The notes below the pieces were generated by a model, which was given only the letters and a program-made list of their open reading frames with translations, was not told the DNA's origin and did no database searches. DNA of 64,000 nucleotides from Moraxellaceae bacterium (GTDB lineage: Bacteria; Pseudomonadota; Gammaproteobacteria; Burkholderiales; Rhodocyclaceae), in the NCBI GenBank assembly GCA_031119205.1, contig JAVHYF010000003.1:28672-92671 (forward strand), read 5' to 3'. Shown here one piece after another: positions 46,705-55,918 of this stretch. Position numbers and translations under genes: made by a program. The first letter of the stretch is position 1, and every line of letters begins with the position of its first letter.

Positions 46705-47073
46705 TCACGCGGTGGGCGGATACATCGGCTTGCCGTCGTTCAGGTACAGGATGCCCTTCACGACGCGATACACCAGCCACACCCAGGTGGCGAAGATGAT
46801 CGCCCAGCCGATGAGGACGATGGCGAGGATGCCGCCGATCACGAACCACAGCAGGCCGAACCAGAAGCTGCGGATCTGCCAGCGGAAGTGGCTCTCCATG
46901 AAGGTGCCGGCCACGTCCTCGCGCTTCACGTAGTTGATGATGATGGCGATGATCGCCGTGATGCCCACCACGTACGACACCGCGTACAGCACGTAGATGA
47001 TCATCGTCAGGTTGCGCGCCGAGCCGATCGGGTCCGGCGTGGTGGCGTTGCTGGTGGTGGGCAGGTTGTCCAT
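46705..47073 (-). CDS. DUF4870-like small membrane protein
   Basis: A 122-residue protein with three or four hydrophobic segments (MIIYVLYAVSYVVGITAIIA, FWFGLLWFVIGGILAIVLIG, IIFATWVWLVYRVVKGILYL) and the FRWQIRSF-type loop of the DUF4870/Tic20-like family, ending LNDGKPMYPPTA. ATG 47073 is preferred because the longer frame has no homologous look. Convergent with the LysR gene. Function unknown. Confidence 0.75.
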   Translation of the reverse strand: MDNLPTTSNATTPDPIGSARNLTMIIYVLYAVSYVVGITAIIAIIINYVKREDVAGTFMESHFRWQIRSFWFGLLWFVIGGILAIVLIGWAIIFATWVWLVYRVVKGILYLNDGKPMYPPTA

Positions 47074-47197
47074 CGCGATAGCTCTCCGTCGGTGAGCAGC
47101 CAGTGTAATGCGGGGCCGGCACGACACCCAGCGCTGCGCGGCCAGCGGCATAATCGCGGCTCCTGCCCGCGTCCGCCGGGCGTCCGGAACCCGCCCG

Positions 47198-47791
47198 ATG
47201 ACGTCCCCGAAGCACGCCCGGATCCTGTTGCTGTTCGCCCACCCCGCCTACCAGCGCTCGCGCATCAACCACGCGTTGATCGAAGCGGTGCAGGACATCG
47301 ATGGCCTGAGCCTGCACGACCTCTACGAGCAGTACGCCGACGGTTTCATCGACGCGCGCCGCGAACAGGCGCTGCTGCAGGAGCACGAGGTCATCGTCGC
47401 CCAGCATCCGCTGTACTGGTTCTCCTGCCCGCCGCTGCTGCGCCTGTGGCAGGACACCGTGCTGACCAACGGCTTCGCCTACGGCCAGGGCGGCACGGCG
47501 CTGGCCGGCAAGCGCTGGCTCAGCGTGGTGAGCACTGGCGGCGGCACCTTCGACGACCTGCACTGCGAGCCCGAACGCTTCGCGGTGGAGGAGCTGCTGC
47601 ATCCCTTCGAGGCCGCCAGCGACCTGTGTGGCATGCACTGGGAGGCGCCCTTCGTGGTGCACGGTGGTCATGCCCTCGGCATGGAGGCGCTGGCGCAGCA
47701 CGCGGCCGACTACCGCGCGCGGCTGCTGGATCTGCGCGAGGGTCTCACCCCGCCGCTGCACGCCGCGCACGACCGCGCAGCCGGTGCCTGA
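47198..47791 (+). CDS. kefF: KefF-like NAD(P)H-quinone oxidoreductase
   Basis: A 197-residue flavodoxin-like protein: ILLLFAHPAYQRSRINHALI (FMN site), VIVAQHPLYWFSCPPLLRLW (family motif) and FAYGQGGTALAGKRW. This is the KefF/KefG type that activates the glutathione-gated K+ channel next to it. ATG 47198 is selected by homology-like alignment; the frame opens upstream. It ends 61 bp before kefC. Confidence 0.87.
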   Translation: MTSPKHARILLLFAHPAYQRSRINHALIEAVQDIDGLSLHDLYEQYADGFIDARREQALLQEHEVIVAQHPLYWFSCPPLLRLWQDTVLTNGFAYGQGGTALAGKRWLSVVSTGGGTFDDLHCEPERFAVEELLHPFEAASDLCGMHWEAPFVVHGGHALGMEALAQHAADYRARLLDLREGLTPPLHAAHDRAAGA

Positions 47792-47852
47792 GGCCTCGGT
47801 ACCGGACAACGCAAGAAGGCAACACGGCAACCCCTCCAATCAAGGACACGAC

Positions 47853-49754
47853 ATGGATCACGGCACCTGGCTGGCACAGGCCTGCATCTTCCTCGCCGCA
47901 GCGGTGGTGTCGGTGCCGCTGGCCAAGCGCCTCGGCCTCGGCTCGGTGCTGGGTTACCTGCTGGCTGGCGCGCTGATCGGCCCGCATGTACTGGGCCTGC
48001 TCGGCGAGCCAGAGGGCGTGATGCACGTGGCCGAGTTCGGCGTGGTCATCATGCTGTTCCTCATCGGCCTGGAAATCCGCCCCAGCTACCTGTGGCAGAT
48101 GCGCGCCGCCATCCTCGGCCTGGGTGGCGCGCAGGTGGTCGTCACCACGCTGGCGGTGGCGGGTGTGGCGCTGGCCTGTGGTCTGGTGTGGCAGCACGCA
48201 CTGGCCATCGGCATGATCGCCGCCATGTCCTCCACCGCCATCGTGCTTCAGTCGCTGCGCGAGCGCGGGCTGGACAGCTCGCAGCCGGGCCGCGCCGCCT
48301 TCTCGGTGCTGCTGTTCCAGGACATCGCGGTGATTCCGATGCTGGCATTGCTGCCGTTGCTGGCGACCCAGCGCAGCGCAGCGCAGGCGGAGGCCGTGCA
48401 TGCCAGCCTGATCGCCAGCCTGCCGGACTGGGCGCAGGCGCTGGTGGTGCTCGGGGCGGTCGGCGGCATCGTGGTGGCGGGGCGCTATGCGCTGCGCCCG
48501 GTGTTCCGCTACATCGCCAGCACCGGCCTGCGCGAGATCTTCACCGCCACCGCCTTGCTGCTGGTCGTCGGTGTCGCCCTGCTGATGCAGGCGGTGGGCC
48601 TGTCGGCGGCGCTCGGCGCCTTCGTGGCCGGTGTGGTGCTGGCCGACAGCGAGTTCCGCCACGAACTGGAAAGCGATATCGAGCCCTTTCGCGGCCTGCT
48701 GCTGGGGCTGTTCTTCATCTCGGTCGGCGCCAGCATCGACTTCGCCCTGCTGGCCGCGCATCCGCTGCTGATCCTCGCGCTGGTCGCCGCGTTGGTCCTC
48801 ATCAAGACCGGCGTGCTCTACCTGCTGGCCCGCCTGTTCCAGGACAGCCATGCCGACGCCATGCTGCTGGCGCTGTGCCTCGCGCAGGGTGGCGAGTTCG
48901 CCTTCGTGCTGTTCGCCTTCGCCGAGTCCGCCCGCGTGCTGGATGCCGGCATCACCGCGCCGCTGGTGCTGGCGGTCGCGTTGTCCATGGCGGCCACGCC
49001 GCTGCTGTTCCTCGTCGCCCAGCGCCTGCGCGGCAAGCCGGCGGCGCGCCAGCGGCCGGACGAGGCCATCGACAACCATCACCCGCAGGTCATCATCGCC
49101 GGCTTCGGCCGCTTCGGGCAGATCGTGGGCCGCCTGTTGCGCACCAATGGTTACCGCAGCAGCGTGCTGGACCATAGCGCCGACCAGATCGAACTGGTAC
49201 GCCGCTTCGGCAACCAGGCCAGCTACGGCGATGCCTCACGCATGGACCTGCTGCGTGCGGCAGGTGCCGAGACCGCGCAGGCCATTGTCATCGCCATCGA
49301 CGACGAGGAGCGCGCCTCGCAGATCGTCGAGTCTGTACGCAAACACTTCCCCCACCTCAAGGTGCTGGCGCGCGCCTACGACCGCCGCCACCTCTACGAG
49401 CTGCGCAAGATGGGCGCCCACGTGGTGGAGCGCGAAACCTTCGCCGGTGCCGTGAAGCTTGGCGAGCACGCATTGCGCCTGCTGGGCATGCGCGCGCACC
49501 AGGCCCACCGTGCGGCACAGATCTTCACCCATTACGACAGCGATCTCATCGAGCGCCTGGAGCCCTACTGGGGCGACCTCGAGAACTACCGCAGCCAGCT
49601 CGGCCGCCAGACTGCCGACGTCGAGGAACTGATGCGCCAGGACGGCGCTGCCTTCCACCTCGGGCAGGCGCAGCACGGCTGGGACGCCGAGCCGGAAGCG
49701 GAGGCGTCGAGCGCCACGGGCGGGCAGATGGCCACCTCGCCACATCGCCCGTGA
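47853..49754 (+). CDS. kefC: KefC-like glutathione-regulated K+ efflux antiporter (CPA2)
   Basis: A 633-residue transporter. About 12 membrane helices carry CPA2 motifs (GSVLGYLLAGALIGPHVLGL and LFFISVGASIDFALL). A cytoplasmic RCK/TrkA-N domain from about residue 405 shows IIAGFGRFGQIVGRLLR (nucleotide binding) and DHSADQIELVRRFGNQASYGD. ATG 47853 follows AAGGA. Glutathione holds such channels closed and electrophile adducts open them, giving acid and K+ efflux protection. The KefF-like partner precedes it. Confidence 0.9.
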   Translation: MDHGTWLAQACIFLAAAVVSVPLAKRLGLGSVLGYLLAGALIGPHVLGLLGEPEGVMHVAEFGVVIMLFLIGLEIRPSYLWQMRAAILGLGGAQVVVTTLAVAGVALACGLVWQHALAIGMIAAMSSTAIVLQSLRERGLDSSQPGRAAFSVLLFQDIAVIPMLALLPLLATQRSAAQAEAVHASLIASLPDWAQALVVLGAVGGIVVAGRYALRPVFRYIASTGLREIFTATALLLVVGVALLMQAVGLSAALGAFVAGVVLADSEFRHELESDIEPFRGLLLGLFFISVGASIDFALLAAHPLLILALVAALVLIKTGVLYLLARLFQDSHADAMLLALCLAQGGEFAFVLFAFAESARVLDAGITAPLVLAVALSMAATPLLFLVAQRLRGKPAARQRPDEAIDNHHPQVIIAGFGRFGQIVGRLLRTNGYRSSVLDHSADQIELVRRFGNQASYGDASRMDLLRAAGAETAQAIVIAIDDEERASQIVESVRKHFPHLKVLARAYDRRHLYELRKMGAHVVERETFAGAVKLGEHALRLLGMRAHQAHRAAQIFTHYDSDLIERLEPYWGDLENYRSQLGRQTADVEELMRQDGAAFHLGQAQHGWDAEPEAEASSATGGQMATSPHRP

Positions 49755-49817
49755 CCGGCGCGAGGCACTGAGCGGCGGATACCACACCTCGTGCAACATC
49801 CTTCCGGATCACCCATC

Positions 49818-51038
49818 ATGCATATCGCCATCGTCGGCTACGGCACGGCCGGGCAGGCCGCGGCCATCGCACTGGGCGCGCTGCCCGGTGTCGCGGTCTC
49901 GGTATTCGAACAGGCACCGGCGCTCGGACCGGTCGGGGCAGGCTTCCTGCTGCAACCCACCGGCTTGCTGGCGCTGCAACGCCTGGGCCTGCTGGAGCAG
50001 GCCCTGCAGCATGGCGCGCGCATCGATGCGCTGCAGGGCTTCAGCCATCGCGGCCGCCAGGTCATGGACATGCGTTACGCGCGCTGGTCACCCGCGGCCT
50101 TCGGCCTGGGCATGCAACGCAACACGCTGTTCGCGCTGCTCCATGCACGGCTGCCGCCCAGCGTGCGCCTGCACACCGGCCATGCCATGCAGAGCCTGGA
50201 CGCGCAGCGCGGTGTGCTGGTCGACCGCGCGGGGATCGAGCACGGCCCCTTCGATCTCGTGGTGGTTGCTGACGGCTCGCGCTCGCCATTACGCAGCCAG
50301 CATTTCGGCGATGCCTGCGCGCCGCTGTACCCCTGGGGGGCGTGGTGGTGCCTGGTCGACGCGGAGGACTGGGCGTATCCGGCGCACCTGCAGCAGCGCT
50401 ACCGGCTGGCGCGCAACATGGCCGGCCTGCTGCCCGTGGGCAAGGCGACGACCGATGGCGCTGCGCACAAGCTCTGCCTGTACTGGAGCGTGCCCGCGGG
50501 GGCGACGCCGGACGGACGTGACTCCCACGGCGTGTGCGAAGCACTGTCCGGCCTGTGGCCGGAGGCAGCGGCCCTCATCCGTCGCCAGGCCCCCGTGCCC
50601 CTGACGCATGCGAGCTATCGCGGCGTGCACCTGCGCCGCTGGCACAAGGACCGTGCGGTGTGGATCGGTGACGCGGCGCATGGCATGAGTCCGCAACTCG
50701 GCCAGGGCGTGAATCTCGCCCTGCTCGACGCGCTGGCGCTGGCCGATGCGCTACGCGATCAGCGCGACCTGCATGCCGCCCTCGGCCGCTTCGAGCGCCA
50801 GCGCAAGGCGCATGTGCGCTGGTACCGCTGGGGCAGTCACTGGCTGACGCCCTTGTTCCAGTCGGACCACGACTGGCTGGCCCGCATGCGTGACCTGCTG
50901 TTCATGCCGGCCAGCCGCATGCCCGGCTCGGCAGCCGTGTCGCTACGCCTGCTGACGGGGGTGCTGGGCTGGCAGGGCCTGGACGCCGGCAAGCAAGCGG
51001 CAGACGCCATGGCCGCGCGTGCCTCGTCAGAGCCCTGA
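49818..51038 (+). CDS. FAD-dependent monooxygenase
   Basis: A 406-residue flavoprotein of the class A hydroxylase (PHBH-like) type: the dinucleotide loop IVGYGTAGQAAAIAL, the central DG motif DLVVVADGSRSPLR, and the FAD-ribityl motif VWIGDAAHGMSPQLGQGVNL. ATG 49818 begins the Rossmann strand directly; an upstream GTG frame adds nine residues. Hydroxylates an aromatic or similar substrate, not identifiable here. Tandem copies of a 13-bp sequence overlap the stop. Confidence 0.85.
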   Translation: MHIAIVGYGTAGQAAAIALGALPGVAVSVFEQAPALGPVGAGFLLQPTGLLALQRLGLLEQALQHGARIDALQGFSHRGRQVMDMRYARWSPAAFGLGMQRNTLFALLHARLPPSVRLHTGHAMQSLDAQRGVLVDRAGIEHGPFDLVVVADGSRSPLRSQHFGDACAPLYPWGAWWCLVDAEDWAYPAHLQQRYRLARNMAGLLPVGKATTDGAAHKLCLYWSVPAGATPDGRDSHGVCEALSGLWPEAAALIRRQAPVPLTHASYRGVHLRRWHKDRAVWIGDAAHGMSPQLGQGVNLALLDALALADALRDQRDLHAALGRFERQRKAHVRWYRWGSHWLTPLFQSDHDWLARMRDLLFMPASRMPGSAAVSLRLLTGVLGWQGLDAGKQAADAMAARASSEP

Positions 51039-51062
51039 TTGTTCCCGTCGATTGTTCCCGTC
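51037..51062. repeat. Tandem 13-bp duplication at convergent gene ends
   Basis: GATTGTTCCCGTC occurs twice in direct tandem (51037-51049 and 51050-51062), overlapping the monooxygenase stop and ending 6 bp before the end of the convergent kinase gene. A simple slippage duplication is likely. Confidence 0.8.
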
Positions 51063-51067
51063 GTTGG

Positions 51068-52579
51068 CTACGGCGTCGCCGTCGGCAGCACGATGAAAAA
51101 GCGCGTCACGCCATCCGCTGACGCCAGCCGGATGTCTCCACCATGTGCCTGTGCGATGGAGCGGGTGATCGCCAGCCCCAGGCCGGCGCCCTCATTGCTG
51201 CCCCCTCCGGCGCGCACGCGGGCCGCATCGGCGCGGTAGAAGCGGTCGAACAGGCGTGCGGCCTGCGCGGCAGGAATCGTGTCCCCCTCGTTGCGCACGC
51301 AGACGCTGGCCTCGCCGTCGCGCTGGCTGATGGTGACCTGCACCGTGCTGCCGGCCCGTGCGTGGCGCAGCGCGTTCGACAACAGGTTGGACAGCGCACG
51401 CCGCAGCATCAGACGGTCCGCGGTCACGCTCGCATCGCCCTCGCTGTGCAGGCGCAAGCCGGCAGATTCGGCGAGCGCCTCGTAGAACTCGAAGAGCCCC
51501 GCTACCTCGGTGGCCAGCGACACCGGTTCAGCGTGCGGCAGCATCAGGCCGTTGTCGGCCTGGGCGAGGAACAGCATGTCGCTGATCATCCGGCTCAGGC
51601 GCTCCAGCTCCTCCGCGTTCGACGACAGCACTTCGCGGTAGTCGTCTGCGCTGCGCGCGCGCGACAGCGCTACCTGGGTCTGCATCATCAGGTTGCTGAC
51701 CGGTGTGCGCAGTTCGTGGGCGATGTCGGAGGAGAAGTCCGACAGCCGCCGGAAAGAGTCTTCCAGCCGCGCCAGCATCGCGTTCAGGCTGTCGACCATC
51801 TCCACCATTTCCACCGGCACCGCATCGGTGGGCAGGCGCTGGTCCAGGCGCGCAGCGGTCACGCCGGCAGCACTGTCGCGCAGCGCATGCAGCGGGGCGA
51901 GGCCGCGTCGGGTCACGCCCCAGCCGAGCAGGCCCATCAACACCGCAGCCACCACGATCACCCCGCTCATGCTGCGCAGGAAAGCGCGCATGAAGTCCTC
52001 GTGATGCGAGATCTCGGTGGCGATCACCACGGTAGCGTCGGCCCAGGCGCTGCCAGCGCCGGCATGCGCCGTGCCCATGCGTGCGACGATGCCGCGGAAG
52101 TGGCGCTCGCCTTGCGCGCTGGCCGCTGCGTGCGTCGCCGTCGCTCCTTGTCTGTCCCCTTCTCCGCCTCGCTGCCCGCTCGCGTTCGCGTGCTCCTCCC
52201 AGCTCAGCGGCCCCTTGTAGCCCTGGGCCGGTACGTCGCGGGTCATGTCCGGCGGCAGCGCCAATGGCTCGGTGGCGAAGACCGCGCGTCCGTCGCGGTC
52301 GAACACCGTCACCGCCAGCCCGTGGTGGCCGATCAGTGAGTTGTCGAGCTGCTCCGGCAGGCGGGCCAGCGCGTCCTTGCCGTCGACCTGCGCAAAGGCG
52401 TGCTGCACCAGATGCAGCTTGCCGGTCAGCGAATCCATGTCCTGCTCGATGAAGTGGGCGTTCACCGCCCAGGCCACGGCAGCGCCCAGCACCAGCAGCA
52501 CGGTGGTGGAGGCCAGCGTGAACAGTGCCGTGAGGCGGAAGGTCAGCGAGCGCGGACGCGTGGCGCCAGTACCCGTCAC
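51068..52579 (-). CDS. Heavy-metal-type sensor histidine kinase (CopS/CusS-like)
   Basis: A 503-residue kinase: N-terminal membrane segment ([20 protein letters not shown]), a periplasmic sensor of about 150 residues, a second membrane segment ([20 protein letters not shown]), HAMP, the phospho-acceptor [19 protein letters not shown] box [10 protein letters not shown] and [12 protein letters not shown]. Its ATG overlaps the response regulator stop by 4 bp. The adjacent copper operon makes copper the likely stimulus. The sensor region holds an Ala/Gly/Gln-rich stretch near residue 145, without a clear metal motif. Confidence 0.9.
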   Translation of the reverse strand: MTGTGATRPRSLTFRLTALFTLASTTVLLVLGAAVAWAVNAHFIEQDMDSLTGKLHLVQHAFAQVDGKDALARLPEQLDNSLIGHHGLAVTVFDRDGRAVFATEPLALPPDMTRDVPAQGYKGPLSWEEHANASGQRGGEGDRQGATATHAAASAQGERHFRGIVARMGTAHAGAGSAWADATVVIATEISHHEDFMRAFLRSMSGVIVVAAVLMGLLGWGVTRRGLAPLHALRDSAAGVTAARLDQRLPTDAVPVEMVEMVDSLNAMLARLEDSFRRLSDFSSDIAHELRTPVSNLMMQTQVALSRARSADDYREVLSSNAEELERLSRMISDMLFLAQADNGLMLPHAEPVSLATEVAGLFEFYEALAESAGLRLHSEGDASVTADRLMLRRALSNLLSNALRHARAGSTVQVTISQRDGEASVCVRNEGDTIPAAQAARLFDRFYRADAARVRAGGGSNEGAGLGLAITRSIAQAHGGDIRLASADGVTRFFIVLPTATP

Positions 52580-53277
52580 GCCGTCGCCCCGCCCGCGTTG
52601 CCGGCATCGCTGACATCAATCACGTAGCCCATGCCGCGCACCGTGCGGATCAGCTTCGTCCCGAACGGGTCGTCCACCTTCGCACGCAGGCGCCGCACCG
52701 CCACTTCGATGACGTTGGTGTCGCTGTCGAAGTTCATGTCCCACACCTGCGACGCGATCAGCGAGCGCGGCAGCACTTCGCCCTGGCGTCGCAGCAACAG
52801 CTCCAGCAGCAGAAACTCCTTGGCGGTCAGCTCGATGCGCTGGCCGGCGCGCGTGACGCGGCGGCGGATCAGGTCCAGCTCCAGGTCGGCCGCGCGCAGC
52901 ACCTCCTGCTCCTTCGGCTTGCCCCGTCGCAGCAGCGTGCGCACCCGCGCCAGCAGCTCGGCGAAGGCGAAGGGCTTCACGAGGTAATCGTCCGCGCCCA
53001 GCTCCAGCCCGCGCACGCGGTCCTCCACGTTGTCGCGCGCGGTCAGGAACAGCACCGGCATGTCATGTCCCGTCTTACGGATCGCTTGCAGGATGCGCCA
53101 GCCATCCACGCCCGGAAGCATCACGTCCAGCACCACGAGGTCGTAGGCCTCGGTGGTGGCGAGGTGCAGGCCGTCGGTGCCGGTACGCGCGAGGTCCACG
53201 ACGAAGCCCGCCTCGGACAAGCCGAGGCGCAGGTAGTCACCGGTCTTCGTTTCGTCTTCGACGACGAGGATTTTCAT
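52576..53277 (-). CDS. OmpR-type response regulator (CopR/CusR/IrlR-like)
   Basis: A 233-residue regulator: receiver domain [20 protein letters not shown] with phospho-acceptor in [15 protein letters not shown], and a winged-helix DNA-binding domain ([38 protein letters not shown]). This is the heavy-metal regulator subfamily. ATG 53277 is chosen by the conserved start. It probably binds the GATTACAA-N2-TTGTAATC palindrome ahead of the copper operon. Its own upstream region has an 18-bp near-palindrome (53282-53299). Confidence 0.92.
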   Translation of the reverse strand: MKILVVEDETKTGDYLRLGLSEAGFVVDLARTGTDGLHLATTEAYDLVVLDVMLPGVDGWRILQAIRKTGHDMPVLFLTARDNVEDRVRGLELGADDYLVKPFAFAELLARVRTLLRRGKPKEQEVLRAADLELDLIRRRVTRAGQRIELTAKEFLLLELLLRRQGEVLPRSLIASQVWDMNFDSDTNVIEVAVRRLRAKVDDPFGTKLIRTVRGMGYVIDVSDAGNAGGATA

Positions 53278-53414
53278 TTCACACCTGTGTACACGGGTGA
53301 TCAATCAATGTCGGGGCCGCCACCCGGCTTCATCTCATTCATTGTTTCCATCGATGCATCTTCGTTCGCCGCCTCTGCCGAAGATACGAATGTCGACAGC
53401 AGGATTGCTTCCAG

Positions 53415-53657
53415 TCATGGAATCCAGCCGGGCCTGCGGCGCTGCATTTCCGGCGACAGGATGTGAAGTACAACGGCAGCACCGACAAGCGGCAGCAACC
53501 AGATGAGGCAATACTGGAAGCGCTTTTGCCGTGGGCTGGAGTACTCGGAACGAGCCACCTGCCAGGATGTGAATGCGGCGACATAGAGCCAGAGCAATGA
53601 CAGTCCAGCGCCCAGCACAAGAAGCACGAAAACCAACGGCGTCACGGCGACCCCCAC
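53415..53657 (-). CDS. Small hypothetical membrane protein
   Basis: An 80-residue protein with two membrane segments (TPLVFVLLVLGAGLSLLWLY and FQYCLIWLLPLVGAAVVLHI) joined by a short charged loop. Its start overlaps the 3' end of the next hypothetical gene by 16 bp, so they form a pair. No family recognised. Confidence 0.6.
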   Translation of the reverse strand: MGVAVTPLVFVLLVLGAGLSLLWLYVAAFTSWQVARSEYSSPRQKRFQYCLIWLLPLVGAAVVLHILSPEMQRRRPGWIP

Positions 53658-54061
53658 ATGTCGGTGTACAGCCTACGGACCTCTGGCGGAAACAATGAGT
53701 AGCCCCAGTGTTTCAACTCTTTGTCCTGCAAATCCCACATGAGGTTTTCGCAGTAGGCGACATCGAGGAGAGCTCGAAGCTCTTGGTCGTCACTAGTCAG
53801 GAACGATTCGACCAAAGCCAGATAACCCCTTGCGAGTACTTCATCCTTCTTCGAGATCGCCTCGGTGGTGGCATCTGCGAAGCGCTCCAGCACCGGGTGA
53901 GGTCGCTGCTCGTCAGTGTCGTAGCCCTGCCTCTCGAGCCATTCTCTGAGGTAGGGAACAAGTGTGGGGAACGAACGGATGATTTCGGCTACGACTTCCG
54001 CTCCCGTGTCTGTCTCTGCCCTGGTCATGTCGCTGTCTCGTAGGAGGGTGGGATTGTCCAT
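53642..54061 (-). CDS. Hypothetical acidic protein (small, soluble)
   Basis: A 139-residue acidic, helical protein (AEVVAEIIRSFPTLVPYLRE, then EISKKDEV-like and CENLMWDLQDKELKHWGYSL). An internal ATG at 54028 could be the true start. Such single-domain acidic proteins are sometimes immunity-like, but nothing specific supports that here. It is divergent from the copper operon, sharing the spacer with the CopR-type palindrome, and couples to the 80-residue membrane protein downstream. Confidence 0.6.
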   Translation of the reverse strand: MDNPTLLRDSDMTRAETDTGAEVVAEIIRSFPTLVPYLREWLERQGYDTDEQRPHPVLERFADATTEAISKKDEVLARGYLALVESFLTSDDQELRALLDVAYCENLMWDLQDKELKHWGYSLFPPEVRRLYTDMWGSP

Positions 54062-54084
54062 GCTGCCACGGGTTACTGCGCGAA

Positions 54085-54102
54085 GATTACAAACTTGTAA
54101 TC
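54085..54102. promoter_or_regulatory. Probable CopR/CusR box ahead of the copper operon
   Basis: GATTACAA (54085-54092), AC, TTGTAATC (54095-54102): a perfect palindrome with the same half-site spacing as the E. coli CusR box (ATGACAA-N2-TTGTCAT). It lies in the 146-bp divergent spacer, 106 bp ahead of the first copper-operon start. Confidence 0.75.
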
Positions 54103-54207
54103 CGTGCGTCAGCCAGCTGTGAGGCGCTGGCTGGAACAATGCGGCGAAGAACCTGCGGGAAGGCTGGGCATCGAGCCAGCCGCCTGCGCCTTGCCCCGAC
54201 GACGCCG

Positions 54208-54441
54208 ATGCCCACACGACTGCTTCCACTTTCCGTACTGCTGGTACTGGCGCTGCCCGCCGCAGCGACCGATGTTCCGGCCGCCGGCCAGCCCGGCTAC
54301 CGCGCTTTCCGCGACGAGGCCCCGCGCAACTGGCGCGAGGTGAACGACGAGGTGGCCCGCGCCGGTGGCTGGCGCGCTTACCTGCGCGAGGCGCAGCGGG
54401 AGAATGCACCCGCTGCGCCGAAGAAGGACGCAAAACCATGA
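54208..54441 (+). CDS. Small exported protein of the copper operon
   Basis: A 77-residue protein with a signal peptide (MPTRLLPLSVLLVLALPAAA) and a short charged mature part (YRAFRDEAPRNWREVNDEVA), ending in a Lys-rich tail. Its stop overlaps the TolC-family start (ATGA). No metal-binding Cys or Met cluster is present. First gene after the CopR-type box, so likely copper-induced. Family not recognised. Confidence 0.65.
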   Translation: MPTRLLPLSVLLVLALPAAATDVPAAGQPGYRAFRDEAPRNWREVNDEVARAGGWRAYLREAQRENAPAAPKKDAKP

Positions 54442-55841
54442 GGCGCGCATGGATCGCCCTGTGTGCACTCGGCCTCAGCGCCTGTGCCAGCACCGGCATC
54501 GACCGGCAGCGCAGCGAGGCGAACGATTTTGCGCGCACCCGCTTCGACGCGGAGTTGCGCGTGCTGGACAGCGATGCGGCGCGGCGTGATGCACTGACCG
54601 AGGTCGACCGTCTGTTGCAGCAGCCCGTGTCGCAGCAGGACGCGGTGCGCATCGCGCTGGCCTGGAGTCCGGCCCTGCAGGCGCTGATGGCGGATGGCGC
54701 GCAACGCAGTGCCGTGGCGGCACAGCCGGCGCGCCTGCCCAATCCGGTGTTCGCCTTCGAGAAGATGGTGCGCAGCGAGGGTGGCATGCGCGAGGTGGAG
54801 ATCGGTCGCGTCATCAGCTTCTCGCTGCTCGACCTGCTGTGGCTGCCGTCGCGGCTGGATGTCGCCCGCAACACCCAGGCGGGCCTGCGCCTGAATGCCA
54901 GCGCCGAGGTGACGCGCAGCGTGGCTGCGGTGCGCCAGGCCTGGGTGCGCGCAGTGGCGGCTGAGCAGGCGCTGGCCTATCACGGCCGCGTACTGGAGGC
55001 CGCGGATGCCGGTGCCGAACTGGCGCGGCGCATGCAGGCCGCCGGCAACTTCAGCCGCCTGCAACGCGCGCGCGAGCAGGGCTTCTATGCCGAGGCGGCT
55101 GCCAACCTGACGCGTGCCCGTGCGCAGGCGCTGTCCGCCCGCGAGGCACTGGTGCGCCAGCTTGGTCTGGATGGCGAGCGTGCCGCGCGCCTGCGCCTGC
55201 CCGAGCGCCTGCCGGACCTGCCCGCCACGGCGATGGCGGAGAACCAGGCGCTGCAGGCGTCGCTGGATCAGCGTCTGGACGTACGCATGGCCCGTCACGA
55301 CCTGGACACCACGGCGCGCGAACTCGGCCTGACGCGCGTCACCAGCGTGGTGGACGGGCTGCACCTCGGGCTGGCCAACAAGTCCGAAAGCGGCAAGCCG
55401 ATGCAGCGCGGCTTCGAGGTGGAGCTGCCGCTGCCGCTCTTCGACTTCGGCGATGCCCGCCGCGCGGATGCCGAGGCACGCTACCTCGCGGCGCTCAATC
55501 GCAATGCGCAGGTGGCGGTGGATGCCGGTTCCGGCGTACGCGAGCAATACGGCCTGTACCGCGCCAGCCTGGACCTGGCGCGGCATTACCGAGACGAGAT
55601 CGTGCCACTGGCGAAGACGGTGTCCGACGAGACCCTGCTCAAGTACAACGGCATGCTGATCGGTGTGTTCGACCTGCTGGCCGACGCCCGCGTGCAGGCC
55701 GGCACCGTGGTGGCCGCCATCGACGCCGAGCGCGACTTCTGGCTGGCGGAGGCGGCGCTGCAGTCAGCCCTGCTGGGCCAGCCCACCAGCATCCCGGCAC
55801 TCACCACGACCGCCGCGCGCGCTGCCGGCGCTGCCCACTGA
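54438..55841 (+). CDS. TolC-family outer membrane efflux lipoprotein
   Basis: A 467-residue outer membrane factor with a lipobox (LGLSACAST, Cys about 16) and two OEP repeats with long coiled-coil helices (AEVTRSVAAVRQAWVRAVAA and the C-terminal LDLARHYRDEIVPLAKTVSD). The pattern resembles outer membrane channels in beta-proteobacterial copper operons. No inner-membrane RND pump or adaptor is encoded in the window, so it must pair with components elsewhere or act differently. Confidence 0.87.
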   Translation: MRRAWIALCALGLSACASTGIDRQRSEANDFARTRFDAELRVLDSDAARRDALTEVDRLLQQPVSQQDAVRIALAWSPALQALMADGAQRSAVAAQPARLPNPVFAFEKMVRSEGGMREVEIGRVISFSLLDLLWLPSRLDVARNTQAGLRLNASAEVTRSVAAVRQAWVRAVAAEQALAYHGRVLEAADAGAELARRMQAAGNFSRLQRAREQGFYAEAAANLTRARAQALSAREALVRQLGLDGERAARLRLPERLPDLPATAMAENQALQASLDQRLDVRMARHDLDTTARELGLTRVTSVVDGLHLGLANKSESGKPMQRGFEVELPLPLFDFGDARRADAEARYLAALNRNAQVAVDAGSGVREQYGLYRASLDLARHYRDEIVPLAKTVSDETLLKYNGMLIGVFDLLADARVQAGTVVAAIDAERDFWLAEAALQSALLGQPTSIPALTTTAARAAGAAH

Positions 55842-55918
55842 GCGCGGCGCGGAATGCACGCACAAGCGATGCACACACAAACGACACGCCAGCACAGACA
55901 AGAACCGAGCCCAGCCCC

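Noticed and set aside
53282-53299. 18-bp near-palindrome CACCTGTGT/ACACGGGTG upstream of the response regulator as CopR box
   Set aside because: It does not share the ATTACAA-N2-TTGTAAT pattern of the better site at 54085; left as an unassigned palindrome.
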